Below are positions 16,630-25,574 of a stretch of 64,000 nucleotides of DNA, piece after piece. The first letter of the stretch is position 1. Every line of letters begins with the position of its first letter. Source of the DNA: Polynucleobacter sp. 80A-SIGWE (GTDB lineage: Bacteria; Pseudomonadota; Gammaproteobacteria; Burkholderiales; Burkholderiaceae); NCBI RefSeq assembly GCF_018882295.1, contig NZ_JACVOR010000002.1, positions 496,001-560,000 on the forward strand, given 5' to 3'. The notes beneath the pieces are model-generated. The model did no database searches and had not been told where the DNA came from. It saw only the letters and a program-made list of their open reading frames with translations. The position numbers and the translations under genes are program-made.

Positions 16630-17157
16630 ATGGATAAAAAAGATATACAAGCTTGGCAACAAGAAAAGGCAAAAGAGTTATTTGCGTATTCTCATAAATT
16701 GCTGGATGCCGCTAAAGATCTGAGTGCACACCATCTAGAAGAAATGCAGTGGGGCATGAAAAATGCGATGGAGAGTGCTAAGTCTGCAGCCAAAAATGAT
16801 CTTGCTAAGCTCAAAGAGTTGCAAGAATCTGCGACAAAAGAGGCTGCAAAGCGCGCAACGGTATATCAAAAGAAGGTGAAGTCTGTTCTAAGAGATATTG
16901 GTGAAGATGCAGCTGACGGCACTGAAAAACATCTAGAAAAAGTACGCAGCTCCTTAGTGAGCTGGTTAGAAGATGTGGAAGATAAAATTCCAGGTCATGC
17001 TGATAAGTTATCTAAGGTAGTTCATGACATGTCGACTGCAGGACAAAAGATGTTTAAAGAAGGTCGAAAAATTGTGAATCAGGTAGCCGATGCTGCTGAG
17101 AAAAACATAGAAGAGCATCTCAGAAAACCATCTGAAACAAAGAAGAGGTCTAAGTAA
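16630..17157 (+). CDS. Phasin-like helical hydrophilic protein, 175 residues
   Basis: Almost entirely charged and alanine-rich heptad-like sequence (KELFAYSHKLLDAAKDLSAH, ESAKSAAKNDLAKLKELQES) with no signal peptide or membrane span, compatible with a long helical bundle. Composition and the motif-like opening resemble phasins that coat polyhydroxyalkanoate granules, or late-embryogenesis-like stress proteins. The ATG at 16630 has AAAGGAGAG just upstream; a GTG two codons earlier is less likely. No PHA genes are near, so phasin is a suggestion only. A terminator follows. Confidence 0.68.
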   Translation: MDKKDIQAWQQEKAKELFAYSHKLLDAAKDLSAHHLEEMQWGMKNAMESAKSAAKNDLAKLKELQESATKEAAKRATVYQKKVKSVLRDIGEDAADGTEKHLEKVRSSLVSWLEDVEDKIPGHADKLSKVVHDMSTAGQKMFKEGRKIVNQVADAAEKNIEEHLRKPSETKKRSK

Positions 17158-17179
17158 TTAGACTCCTCACCAAGCTAGC

Positions 17180-17210
17180 AAAAAGCCACCCCAGAAGGGT
17201 GGCTTTTTTA
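17180..17210. terminator. Bidirectional terminator
   Basis: AAAAGCCACCC-CAGAA-GGGTGGCTTTTTT is a perfect seven-base-pair stem (GCCACCC/GGGTGGC) with A and T runs. It ends the phasin-like gene, and on the other strand it overlaps the last codon of the Trp-rich protein gene. Confidence 0.9.
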
Positions 17211-17459
17211 TACCCAGCCCTGAAGCCAGACATCGGTATCTTTCAGCTGGCGCCAGGGAATAAGCTCTGTCTTCTTATCAAATACTGCTTCGATCTCAAC
17301 AAATTCAATTGCACTCTCAGGAATCTCTGGAAGAATGACCTTGCTCACTAGATAATGCTTTCGCTTCTGAATGGGTTTGACTGCCGTCCATTTGGTGAGC
17401 AGTAGCTTCTTTGGGTTGAGAGGGTTTTGTTCTTTAGAGGGCATTGCACTGAAATTCAT
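17208..17459 (-). CDS. TIGR02450-type Trp-rich small protein
   Basis: The segment NPLNPKKLLLTKWTAVKP followed by KRKHYLVSKV and the C-terminal IPWRQLKDTDVWLQGWV fits the small conserved Trp-rich family TIGR02450 (function unknown). Its start at 17459 lies inside the 3' end of the upstream lipoprotein gene (26-base overlap). An alternative ATG at 17444 would keep the domain and shorten the overlap. No Shine-Dalgarno is clear for either, so translation probably depends on the upstream gene. Confidence 0.75.
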   Translation of the reverse strand: MNFSAMPSKEQNPLNPKKLLLTKWTAVKPIQKRKHYLVSKVILPEIPESAIEFVEIEAVFDKKTELIPWRQLKDTDVWLQGWV

Positions 17460-17727
17460 TTGCGCTGCTGATGAGTTTTCCCGAGTCAGGGGTAAAGCTG
17501 TAGATCGAGTCCTTGGTCTGGGCAGGGCACTTTAAATCAAAGTAACTCACGGGGCCTAGACTTCCACAGTAGTCGTATTGCCGATCCTGAAACTGCATCT
17601 TGGCTTTTTTGAGAACCATGGCGGATTTTGATCCAGAGCCATCCACGCATGACCAGGTCGTGTAGGTTTCTCTTTCGCAAGCTATAAGCCCTATAGACAG
17701 AATTACAAGGGTAATTGTTTTATACAT
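17434..17727 (-). CDS. Small predicted lipoprotein, 97 residues
   Basis: The N-terminus MYKTITLVILSIGLIACERE has a lipobox (LIAC), so Cys17 should be lipidated after signal peptidase II cleavage. The mature part has four more cysteines (in WSCVDGSG, YDYCGSLG, LKCPAQ and FQCNAL), suggesting two disulfides. No known domain. It overlaps the Trp-rich gene downstream, so the two are one transcript. Confidence 0.75.
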   Translation of the reverse strand: MYKTITLVILSIGLIACERETYTTWSCVDGSGSKSAMVLKKAKMQFQDRQYDYCGSLGPVSYFDLKCPAQTKDSIYSFTPDSGKLISSANEFQCNAL

Positions 17728-17772
17728 AAATATTCTAAGTTGGTGGCACTAATGCAGCGCCACCAATATGGA

Positions 17773-19356
17773 TTAAAGCACCCAGAAGTGATGGGTACCA
17801 TCTTTGCCCAGTTGCTCTACCAAGCCATACTCCCAATCTAGATAGGCCTGCATTGCTGCTGGATCAACGCTAGTTCCTTCATAAGGTCGCTTGTAACGAT
17901 CTAATGGCGGAGACGCTAAATGAGTAGGGCCTTTTTCAATATCAAGGCCAGCATCAATCCAAGCTTTATTGCCGCCGGACAATACCAATACTTCTGATGT
18001 TGTTAGTGCTTGTATTTCAGGTGCGGCAAATATAGCAAGCTCACCAGTAGTGCTAGTGAGTACATAACGATTGGCTTTTGGTAATTGTTCTAAGGCCTTA
18101 GAAAATTGCGAGCGAAGTGCAAACCAACTACCAGGAATATGACCCTTTACATAATTGGCATGCGTGCTGAGGTCTACACAGACAGTGTCTTTGTCACTCT
18201 GTAACCATCCCGCTGCTGTCTTGGCATCAACCGTTTGAATCAGAGGTGCTGCTGGAAGTGGGGCAATCCAAGCACCTTTTTCGGTGAGATCTGAAGCTTT
18301 GATGTCATCGATAACGTATACATCCCAAGCCATCTGAGCAAGCCATGATGCAGGCATATTGGCTCTCACTCCACTAGGGTCTGACAAAACAATACGGGCA
18401 CCACGAACAGGGGCGACCATTTCTGTTTCTTGTACTAGCTGCCCGCCAGGAGTTGAACGAAATCCAGGAAGGTGTCCAGCTTCGTATTCTTCAGGTGTTC
18501 TGGTGTCAAAGAAATACGTTGTTCGCTCAGCTTGAGATTCCCATTTCTCGATATCGGCAAGCTTTACTCGTTTAACTCCGGCTTGATCGGCAACGCCCCG
18601 CGCACGGTCAGCTGCAACCATGGCAGTACCTTCACTAACTTCTTTGAATTTGCGACTTTGCCCCTTATCGAGCTCTTGCCCAGCTAGGGTCCAGCCAATC
18701 GTGCCATTGCGCAAGGCATTTACTTCATTTGGAATGCCTGCATTAATCAAGGATTGGGTGCCGATGATGCTTCGAGTTCTGCCTGCGCAGTTCACAATGA
18801 TTTTGGTCTTTGGGTTTGGTGCCAACTCAGGAACGCGCAAGACCAACTCAGCACCGGGGACGCTGATACCAGTAGGAATGCTCATTGTTTGATATTCATC
18901 AAAGCGACGAACATCCACTACCACTACATCTTCCTTGTCATCAATTAACTTCTTTACTTCTTGTGCGGACAAAGAAGGTGTATGTCTTTTGGATTCCACA
19001 AACTCACCAAAAGATTTGCTTGGCACGTTCACATCTTTAAATACTTCACCACCAGCAGCTATCCAGGCTTTAACACCGCCCTCAAATACAGCAACGTCAA
19101 TATAGCCCAGCGCAGAAAGTCTTTCTGCCGCGAGCTGCGCATCACCTTGACCATCATCTAAGGTGACAATCGGCACATCTTTTCTAGGAAGTTTGCTCAG
19201 TGCATCGACCTCAACGCGAGAGAGTGGAAAATTGGCTGCAAATAAAGGATGTTCCTGTGCGTGTGGATCCTCCTCACGCACATCCAACAAGGCAACCTCT
19301 TCTTTTTTTAGCAGCTTGTTTCTAACGAATGCGTAATCTTGTTTTTTGATCGACAT
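17773..19356 (-). CDS. Four-domain rhodanese-like sulfurtransferase
   Basis: The 527-residue protein has four rhodanese modules at about 15-105, 125-225, 265-355 and 375-475. Only module 2 has a cysteine at the active-site loop (IVNCAGRTRS), preceded by VVDVRRFDEY. Module 1 has LDDGQGD, module 3 LSDPSGVR and module 4 TSTTGELA, so three modules are probably structural or regulatory. No signal peptide; cytoplasmic. The C-terminus ends DGTHHFWVL. It probably moves sulfane sulfur, but donor and acceptor are unknown. It lies 39 bases from the minus-strand Bug receptor gene upstream. Confidence 0.88.
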   Translation of the reverse strand: MSIKKQDYAFVRNKLLKKEEVALLDVREEDPHAQEHPLFAANFPLSRVEVDALSKLPRKDVPIVTLDDGQGDAQLAAERLSALGYIDVAVFEGGVKAWIAAGGEVFKDVNVPSKSFGEFVESKRHTPSLSAQEVKKLIDDKEDVVVVDVRRFDEYQTMSIPTGISVPGAELVLRVPELAPNPKTKIIVNCAGRTRSIIGTQSLINAGIPNEVNALRNGTIGWTLAGQELDKGQSRKFKEVSEGTAMVAADRARGVADQAGVKRVKLADIEKWESQAERTTYFFDTRTPEEYEAGHLPGFRSTPGGQLVQETEMVAPVRGARIVLSDPSGVRANMPASWLAQMAWDVYVIDDIKASDLTEKGAWIAPLPAAPLIQTVDAKTAAGWLQSDKDTVCVDLSTHANYVKGHIPGSWFALRSQFSKALEQLPKANRYVLTSTTGELAIFAAPEIQALTTSEVLVLSGGNKAWIDAGLDIEKGPTHLASPPLDRYKRPYEGTSVDPAAMQAYLDWEYGLVEQLGKDGTHHFWVL

Positions 19357-19395
19357 AAATTCTCTTCTTTATTTCTGTTTTTATTGATCTATGTA

Positions 19396-20373
19396 TTAAT
19401 CTAATTTAGCGTTGGATTTTTTTACCACTTCAGCCCAGCGAACAATCTCTTGGTTGATGTAGTTAGCTAATTCAGGGCGGCTCATTTTCGGAGCCGTAGC
19501 ACCCATAGCTGCCCAACGTTCTTTGATATCAGGCGAGGCGAGGGCAGTCTGTACTTCGGCGCTCATCTTGTCGACGATATCTTTAGGCGTTCCTTTGATA
19601 GCCCACATCGCATACCAGCTGTAAACCACAAAGTCTTTGATGCCAAGCTCTTGTGCGGTTGGTACGTTAGGGAAAGCATCCACACGTTTTTGTGTTGCCA
19701 CTGCAACAGCAATCAATTGACCGTTTTTGATAAAAGGCGCCGCACCAGCGAGGGTGTCAAACATCATGTCCACTTGACCTGCCACCAAATCCTGTAGAGC
19801 TGGGCCAGTACCGCGATAAGGAATGTGGGTAATGAACAGCTTGTTTTGCATCTTAAATAATTCACCGGTCAAATGCTGGGATGTACCGTTACCAGTTGAT
19901 GCGTAGTTGTACTTTCCTGGATTCTTACGAATTTCTTCAATGATCGATTTCAGATCATTCTTCGGAAACTTGGTTGGGTTCACTACGATGACATGAGGCA
20001 CGCTACCAATGATGGCAACCGGCTCAAAATCTTTGGTGATGTCATAAGACAGGTTGGTGTACATGCTTGGAGCAATCGAATGATGCACTGCGCCAAGAAG
20101 CCAGGTATAGCCATCTGGAGCCATTTTTGCAGCCGCTGCAGCACCAACAGTGCCACCAGCGCCACCTTTGTTATCAACAATGATTGATGTGCCCATTTGC
20201 GTAGATAACTGCTTTGCGAGGGGGCGCCCAAAAGCATCCACAGCACCACCAGGGGGGAATGGGTTAATAAAGGTAATAGGCTTATTGGGGATTGGCCAAT
20301 TGCTAGCCTGGGCAAAGGATTGCAGGCTAAGTAGTGCGCCAGCCAATAAAACAAGGATATTTCTGATTTTCAC
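19396..20373 (-). CDS. Tripartite tricarboxylate transporter (Bug/TctC) solute receptor
   Basis: A 325-residue exported protein with signal peptide MKIRNILVLLAGALLSLQS...AQA, then NWPIPNKPITFINPFPPGG, VGAAAAAKMAPDGYTWLLG and YNYASTGNGTSQHLTGELF. These are Bug-family ligand-pocket signatures. The rhodanese gene follows in the same direction, and co-transcription would hint at an organosulfur or thiol-related ligand (inference only). No TctAB nearby. Confidence 0.92.
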   Translation of the reverse strand: MKIRNILVLLAGALLSLQSFAQASNWPIPNKPITFINPFPPGGAVDAFGRPLAKQLSTQMGTSIIVDNKGGAGGTVGAAAAAKMAPDGYTWLLGAVHHSIAPSMYTNLSYDITKDFEPVAIIGSVPHVIVVNPTKFPKNDLKSIIEEIRKNPGKYNYASTGNGTSQHLTGELFKMQNKLFITHIPYRGTGPALQDLVAGQVDMMFDTLAGAAPFIKNGQLIAVAVATQKRVDAFPNVPTAQELGIKDFVVYSWYAMWAIKGTPKDIVDKMSAEVQTALASPDIKERWAAMGATAPKMSRPELANYINQEIVRWAEVVKKSNAKLD

Positions 20374-20532
20374 GTTTGTCTCCGTTAGTTTTTAGTAGTT
20401 TTCCCTAATTTAGAGGATTTACTGGATATAAGAGTTATCCCTGATAGCAACCCTGAATTCCTCTGGTTTTTCTAGGGATATACTGATTCCGAGCTCAATA
20501 CTCACACTTTGATCAGACATATAGGAGACAAG

Positions 20533-20721
20533 ATGTCACAACACGATACATTGTTGGCTGCTTTCGAAACTTACAAAGCGGAAAACGAAAAGTTTATTGA
20601 AAAAGGCGTTAAGGCATCTGCTGCGCGTGCTCGCAAAGCTTTGCAAGAAATTGCTGGCGCATGTAAAGAGCGTCGTAAAGAAATTACAGCCGCTAAAGAA
20701 GCGATGGAAGCTAAGAAGTAA
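20533..20721 (+). CDS. Small basic histone H1-like family protein, 62 residues
   Basis: ATG at 20533 follows TAGGAGACAAG. The product is a hydrophilic helical 62-mer (MSQHDTLLAAFETYKAEN...) with GVKASAARARKALQEIAG and KERRKEITAAKEA. It resembles the short betaproteobacterial proteins annotated as H1-like nucleoid proteins. DNA binding is inferred only from basic composition and family resemblance. Transcribed alone, terminator downstream. Confidence 0.75.
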   Translation: MSQHDTLLAAFETYKAENEKFIEKGVKASAARARKALQEIAGACKERRKEITAAKEAMEAKK

Positions 20722-20745
20722 TTCTTCTTACCCTGAATTGAATTC

Positions 20746-20780
20746 AGCCTGGCCCCCAAAAGGAGCCGGGCTTTATTTTT
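20746..20780 (+). terminator. Terminator after the H1-like gene
   Basis: AGCCTGGC and GCCGGGCT form a stem with one G-U pair around CCCCAAAAGGA, followed by TTATTTTTT. The T-run touches the stop codon of the convergent DUF1330-like gene. Confidence 0.8.
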
Positions 20781-21073
20781 TATACGCTTACCGAAAATAG
20801 AGTGAGCTTCATGGCTTTGCTACGAATGGCTAGCAAGCTTTGATACTCAGGGCTATTAGCCCAAGACTGAGAGCGCTCCAAATCCGGAAACTCCAGCTCA
20901 ACAAATGCACTAAAGGAATCGCAATGCAATTCATTCCAGAAGAACGCATTGAATGATCCTCGAGAGGTGATTTTCCCTTGATAGAGGGCTACCGTATTTC
21001 CTACCTGAGACCGGTATTCCTCAAATGCCTCTGGATCATTTAACTGAATCAGGCCAATCACTTTAGTAGTCAT
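20780..21073 (-). CDS. DUF1330-like dimeric alpha/beta-barrel protein
   Basis: The 97-residue product starts at ATG 21073 (GGGAGCTGGA upstream; an earlier in-frame start at 21112 adds an unlikely leader). IGLIQLNDPEAFEEYRSQVG, GKITSRG and FPDLERSQSWANSPEYQSL followed by IRSKAMK match the DUF1330 pattern, a small ferredoxin-like fold of unknown function. Divergent from mmsB-like 21158. Confidence 0.82.
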   Translation of the reverse strand: MTTKVIGLIQLNDPEAFEEYRSQVGNTVALYQGKITSRGSFNAFFWNELHCDSFSAFVELEFPDLERSQSWANSPEYQSLLAIRSKAMKLTLFSVSV

Positions 21074-21157
21074 TCCAGCTCCCGGTAATTTATCCAGCAA
21101 GTTTATAAGCAAGCTATAGTGAGATCTTAGAACTTCACTATCTCATACGAGGCGTAT

Positions 21158-22039
21158 ATGAATGTCGCATTTTTGGGTTTGGGTAATATGGGCCTGCCAA
21201 TGGCCCTCAATTTAATCAAAGCAGGGCATCAAGTCCATGGCTTTGATTTGGTCCAGTCCCAGCTTGACGCCTTCAAGGCTGGAGGCGGTATTCCTGTGCA
21301 GAGTGCAACAGAAGCCGCAAAGGATGCGGACGTCATTATTAGCATGCTCCCGGCCTCACGCCATGTCGAGGCTTTGTATTTGGGTGATGCTGGCTTGCTT
21401 GCCACGGCCAATCCTAAAGCCTTACTCATTGACTGTTCTACGATTTCACCAAAGGTATCGCAGGCTGTAGCCGCTGCCGCAAAAGCCAAAGGTTTTGCCA
21501 TGATCGATGCTCCAGTATCTGGTGGAACTGCAGGGGCTCAGGCAGGGACCTTAACCTTTATGGTGGGTGGCGATGCTTCAGCACTTGAGTGCGCTCGACC
21601 TTTATTAGAAAAGATGGGTAAGAATATTTTTCATGCGGGCGCAAGTGGCAGTGGGCAAACTGTTAAGGTCTGTAACAACATGTTACTTGGTATTCAGATG
21701 CTGGGAACAAGTGAGGCATTGCGCTTAGGAATCGCCAACGGCATGGATCCTAAAGTACTCTCCGACATCATGTCAAAGAGCTCTGGTCGCAATTGGGCCT
21801 TAGAGCTCTATAACCCGTGCCCTGGAGTGATGGAGAACGTGCCATCCTCAAAAGGATATGCAGGAGGCTTTGGTGTAGATCTCATGTTGAAAGACTTGGG
21901 CTTAGCCACTGAGAATGCTGGCGATCTAGAGGCTAGCGTTCCATTGGGGGAGTTATCCCGCAAGCTGTACGAAGCGCACAGCAAAGCAGGAAATGGTCAG
22001 CTGGATTTTTCGAGCGTCTTTAATCTAAAGGCGGATTAA
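21158..22039 (+). CDS. mmsB: 3-hydroxyisobutyrate dehydrogenase family protein
   Basis: The 293-residue protein has the Rossmann motif FLGLGNMGLPMALNL at its start, DAPVSGGTAGAQAGTLTFMVGG (about 117-138) and the catalytic lysine in GSGQTVKVCNNMLLG (about 165-179). The C-terminal VDLMLKDLGLA is also typical. It should oxidise 3-hydroxyisobutyrate (valine degradation) or a related beta-hydroxy acid with NAD+. No other valine-pathway genes are adjacent, so the substrate is a family inference. Its stop overlaps that of selD by four bases. Confidence 0.9.
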   Translation: MNVAFLGLGNMGLPMALNLIKAGHQVHGFDLVQSQLDAFKAGGGIPVQSATEAAKDADVIISMLPASRHVEALYLGDAGLLATANPKALLIDCSTISPKVSQAVAAAAKAKGFAMIDAPVSGGTAGAQAGTLTFMVGGDASALECARPLLEKMGKNIFHAGASGSGQTVKVCNNMLLGIQMLGTSEALRLGIANGMDPKVLSDIMSKSSGRNWALELYNPCPGVMENVPSSKGYAGGFGVDLMLKDLGLATENAGDLEASVPLGELSRKLYEAHSKAGNGQLDFSSVFNLKAD

Positions 22040-23097
22040 AGCAATACCTCTAGATGCTGATTTTCTTTGTTCGTCATTTGTCCAATGACGCAGGCGCTAG
22101 CGAAGTGATGCTGTTTAAAGATTTCTAAAACAGTATTTACGGCATCTGCGCTACAAGAGACTAGTAAGCCGCCACTAGTTTGAGGATCCGTTAGAAGCGC
22201 CTGCTGTGCAGGGCTAAATTGCTCTGGCAAAAGAACCTCCGCTCCATAGCTTTGCCAGTTACGATCTGATGCGCCGGTAATGACGCCTTGATCAGCTAGG
22301 CTCTGAACATTGGAAAGCAGGGGAACCTGATTCCATTGAATTTGAGCTGTGAGGTTTGAGCCTCGAGCTAATTCCAAGGTATGACCGGCAAGACCAAAAC
22401 CAGTAACGTCAGTTAGTGCATGTACGCCAGGTAGTTTTGCAAGATCAGGACCTGCAGAATTTAACTTGGTCGTGTTGGCAATCATCTCTTGATAACCAGC
22501 GTCACCTAAGAGATCTTTTTTAAGGGCTGCGGATAAGATACCGACGCCCAGTGGTTTGCCTAGAATTAAGACATCTCCAGCCTTAGCTGCAGCATTGCTC
22601 TTAACGCGCTTAGGATCAACGATACCAATGGCAACTAAACCATAGATAGGCTCAACGGAATCAATCGTATGACCACCTGCAATCGGAATACCTGCTGATC
22701 TACAGGCTTCAGCACCGCCTTCAAGAATGCGTGCAATCGTGGCATTCGAGAGCACCTTAATCGGCATGCCGACAAGGGCTAAGGCAAATAGCGGAGTGCC
22801 GCCCATCGCATAAATATCGCTGATGGCATTGGTGGCGGCAATCTTGCCAAAGTCAAATGGATCATCAACGATAGGCATGAAGAAATCGGTTGTTGCAACA
22901 ATCGCCTGAGACTCGTTAATTTGATATACAGCAGCATCATCCGAAGTTTCAATTCCAATCAAGAGCTCTTTTGGAAAAGGTAACTGCGGAACGCTTTTCA
23001 GGATTTCTGAGAGAACGCCAGGAGCAATCTTGCAACCACAACCGCCGCCATGAGATAGCGAGGTTAAGCGAGGCTCTTGGGTAGATGGAGTATTCAT
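22036..23097 (-). CDS. selD: Selenide, water dikinase
   Basis: This 353-residue enzyme makes selenophosphate from selenide and ATP. Evidence: LSHGGGCGCKIAPG near residue 15-28 (the catalytic Cys/Lys pair of the family, with Cys codons rather than UGA), TSDDAAVYQI, TTDFFMPIVDDPFDFG and AGGHTIDSVEPIYG, plus TDVTGFGLAGH. Product selenophosphate feeds selenocysteine or selenouridine synthesis, yet no selA, selB, selU or selenoprotein gene is in the window. Convergent with mmsB. Confidence 0.95.
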   Translation of the reverse strand: MNTPSTQEPRLTSLSHGGGCGCKIAPGVLSEILKSVPQLPFPKELLIGIETSDDAAVYQINESQAIVATTDFFMPIVDDPFDFGKIAATNAISDIYAMGGTPLFALALVGMPIKVLSNATIARILEGGAEACRSAGIPIAGGHTIDSVEPIYGLVAIGIVDPKRVKSNAAAKAGDVLILGKPLGVGILSAALKKDLLGDAGYQEMIANTTKLNSAGPDLAKLPGVHALTDVTGFGLAGHTLELARGSNLTAQIQWNQVPLLSNVQSLADQGVITGASDRNWQSYGAEVLLPEQFSPAQQALLTDPQTSGGLLVSCSADAVNTVLEIFKQHHFASACVIGQMTNKENQHLEVLL

Positions 23098-23147
23098 ATT
23101 AATAAACTCAATGCATCAAATGGAATGGATTCAATATTAGCGGAGAT

Positions 23148-24431
23148 TTAGCGATTAAAACTGCGCTTTGGCGGACTACCACGCTTGGCAGCCGGTTTAC
23201 CTCCACCATTACCGCCGGCAGCATTACCAGGCCTAGGCTTGCGAGATTGTTGGTGTTGCTGGCTGCGCAATTGAATTGGTTGGGCTACCGCATTTGGATC
23301 TGGCTCAAATCCAGCAATCACTTCTTGTGGCAGCTTTTGCTTGATGAGCTTTTCAATATCTCGGAGCATTTGATGTTCATCAACGCAGACTAAAGACACT
23401 GCAACACCATTTGAGCCGGCTCTACCGGTTCTACCGATACGGTGCACATAATCTTCAGATACGTTTGGTAGGTCATAGTTCACAACATGGGGGAGTTGAT
23501 CGATGTCGATGCCACGTGCTGCAATATCGGTAGCAACTAGTACGGTGATCTTCCCATCTTTAAATTCTGCCAAAGCCTTGGTGCGCGCGCTCTGACTTTT
23601 ATTGCCATGAATCGCCATTGCAGTAATGCCATCTTTTTCTAACTGGGTCACTAATTTATTGGCACCATGCTTGGTGCGAGTAAATACGAGAACCTGTTGC
23701 CACTGATTAGTTTTGATCAGATGCGCCAACAAAGGATGCTTTTGGGTTCTGTCTACTGGGTGAATGAGTTGAGCAATCGCTTCATTTGTACTGTTACTAC
23801 GTGCCACTTCAATCAATGCTGGTGAATTCAGTAAACCATCAGCCAATGCTTTAATCTCGGTCGAGAAGGTTGCGGAAAATAGTAAGTTCTGACGTTGCTT
23901 TGGCAATGCAGCCAAAATCTTTTTGATATCACGCAGGAATCCCATATCCAACATGCGATCTGCTTCGTCCAAGACGAGGATTTCAATATTGGCAAGTGAG
24001 ACACAATTCTGTGACATTAAGTCGAGTAGGCGACCTGGTGTTGCCACCAAAATATCTAGACCTGCAGCGATTGCTTTTATTTGTGGATTCGCGCCAACGC
24101 CACCAAAGATCACGGTGGATTTAAGGCCGGTGTATTTGCCGTAAGTCACAACAGACTCTTGAACTTGGGCGGCTAACTCGCGGGTAGGGGTCAAAATCAG
24201 TACGCGTAACTGACGTTTGCCACCAGCTTTAGCTGTGCTGCTTAAGCGCTGAAGAATCGGTAGGGTAAAGCCAGCGGTTTTACCGGTGCCTGTTTGAGCG
24301 GCAGCAAGTAAATCTCCACCTTTTAATACGGCAGGGATGGACTTTTCTTGAATGGGGGTAGGGCTGGTGTAACCCTCTTCATTAATAGCGCGAAGAATGG
24401 GTTCTGATAAACCAAGATCTGTAAATAACAT
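23148..24431 (-). CDS. rhlE: DEAD-box RNA helicase, RhlE type
   Basis: The 427-residue helicase has the Q motif TPIQEKSIP, motif I AQTGTGKT, Ia [40 protein letters not shown] and [12 protein letters not shown]. It ends in a basic Gly/Arg/Pro/Lys-rich tail ([20 protein letters not shown]) typical of RhlE. It should unwind structured RNA for ribosome assembly or mRNA decay. I prefer ATG 24431 over the in-frame TTG three codons earlier; no strong Shine-Dalgarno is seen. Confidence 0.92.
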   Translation of the reverse strand: MLFTDLGLSEPILRAINEEGYTSPTPIQEKSIPAVLKGGDLLAAAQTGTGKTAGFTLPILQRLSSTAKAGGKRQLRVLILTPTRELAAQVQESVVTYGKYTGLKSTVIFGGVGANPQIKAIAAGLDILVATPGRLLDLMSQNCVSLANIEILVLDEADRMLDMGFLRDIKKILAALPKQRQNLLFSATFSTEIKALADGLLNSPALIEVARSNSTNEAIAQLIHPVDRTQKHPLLAHLIKTNQWQQVLVFTRTKHGANKLVTQLEKDGITAMAIHGNKSQSARTKALAEFKDGKITVLVATDIAARGIDIDQLPHVVNYDLPNVSEDYVHRIGRTGRAGSNGVAVSLVCVDEHQMLRDIEKLIKQKLPQEVIAGFEPDPNAVAQPIQLRSQQHQQSRKPRPGNAAGGNGGGKPAAKRGSPPKRSFNR

Positions 24432-24538
24432 AGGGACCAAATAAATATTGGCCCGTATTCAATTAAACGACTATCCCGGCCAATGGGGTGAGCTGCCACA
24501 CTTGGAGTGTTTGCAGAAAGAGTCGCTATTTTAAGCTA

Positions 24539-25117
24539 TCAGGCTGCATTCCAAAGATTTGGCGTCACTGAATTGGCATATCCCGAGACAAATAATTTTT
24601 CTGCGCCTGTAATGGGGTCAAACACAGCGCGCTGGATGCGGCCAATGTTTCCACCATAAACATGAATGCTGATAGATGTTTGGTCACTCAAAGCATTCTC
24701 GACCACATGGATGTCATGTGTTTTGGGGGATACGGTAGCAACTTGACCTGGGTGGCAAAGGAATGACTCATCAGCTTTATAACTGCCATCAGCTTGTTGG
24801 TAATAGTCGGCGCTGCGTTCTTGCCCTCGCAACTGGCCAATCATGCCCCAGACAGTATGGTTATGTAATGGTGTCTTTTGTCCGGGACCCCAAACAAAGC
24901 TGACAACTGAAAAGCGATCGAGTGGATCTGCATATAGTAAGTATTGCTGGTAGTACTGAGGATGTGGTTTGCAAAATTCTTCTGGCAACCAGTCGTCAAC
25001 CTGAATTAAGCTCTCTAAGAGCTTTTTGCCTTTTGAGAAAACAATTTCCTCGCTCGGTTTGCTCTCTATAAGTGTTGCGAGTTCTTTAACAAAAGTCAGT
25101 AGCTTGCCTTCTTGCAT
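24539..25117 (-). CDS. Cysteine dioxygenase family cupin
   Basis: This 192-residue protein has the cupin iron ligands in TPLHNHTVWGMIGQLRG (His-x-His) and SISIHVYGGNIGRI (third His), as in bacterial cysteine or 3-mercaptopropionate dioxygenases. It should oxidise a thiol to a sulfinic acid using Fe(II) and O2. ATG 25117 (GAAGAGACT upstream) is preferred over an in-frame TTG at 25156 inside the upstream gene. Last gene of the GNAT-YbgC-CDO operon. Confidence 0.88.
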   Translation of the reverse strand: MQEGKLLTFVKELATLIESKPSEEIVFSKGKKLLESLIQVDDWLPEEFCKPHPQYYQQYLLYADPLDRFSVVSFVWGPGQKTPLHNHTVWGMIGQLRGQERSADYYQQADGSYKADESFLCHPGQVATVSPKTHDIHVVENALSDQTSISIHVYGGNIGRIQRAVFDPITGAEKLFVSGYANSVTPNLWNAA

Positions 25118-25139
25118 TGAAGTCTCTTCAGTAGTGATG

Positions 25140-25559
25140 TTATTGATCTGCTGCAAAGAGCCAGTCAGGCAGACCCTTTGGTTTTAGGGTGGTAGTGTCA
25201 ACACAGACAATGTGCAGCAATGCGGTAGCAAGAAGCTCTGGCTCCATTCCTTCAACAATGCGTTTCGCAGTTTGCTTCACCGCAATTTGGGTGCGACCAC
25301 GGTGCTCAATGATTTGATCAATGCTTAAGAGATCATCTAAGCGCCCCGGTCTATGAAAGTTCATCGTGATTTCTCGGACGGGAAGAACGATCCCAAATTC
25401 ATTGACCAACTTTGTTGGGCTTAAGCCTCTTTGCTGTAACCACTCAGAGCGACTTCTTTCAAAGATCTCTAAATAACGAGCGTGATACACAAATCCTGCT
25501 GCATCGGTATCCGAGTAACAAACACGAAAGAGGAAGGGGGGATTAGTGGATTGGGTCAT
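25140..25559 (-). CDS. ybgC: Acyl-CoA thioesterase, YbgC/4HBT family
   Basis: A 139-residue hot-dog-fold protein with RVCYSDTDAAGFVYHARYL (catalytic Asp in SDTDAAG) followed by FERSRSEWL, the YbgC/4-hydroxybenzoyl-CoA thioesterase signature. Unlike the usual ybgC-tolQRAB arrangement, no tol genes adjoin. It is instead sandwiched between a GNAT acetyltransferase (15-base gap) and the cysteine dioxygenase (22-base gap), pointing to an operon with acyl-CoA and thiol chemistry. Confidence 0.88.
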   Translation of the reverse strand: MTQSTNPPFLFRVCYSDTDAAGFVYHARYLEIFERSRSEWLQQRGLSPTKLVNEFGIVLPVREITMNFHRPGRLDDLLSIDQIIEHRGRTQIAVKQTAKRIVEGMEPELLATALLHIVCVDTTTLKPKGLPDWLFAADQ

Positions 25560-25574
25560 AGAGATAAGTTGCCA

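Noticed and set aside
22036-23097. Selenocysteine in SelD
   Set aside because: The active-site codon is TGC/TGT for cysteine, not TGA.
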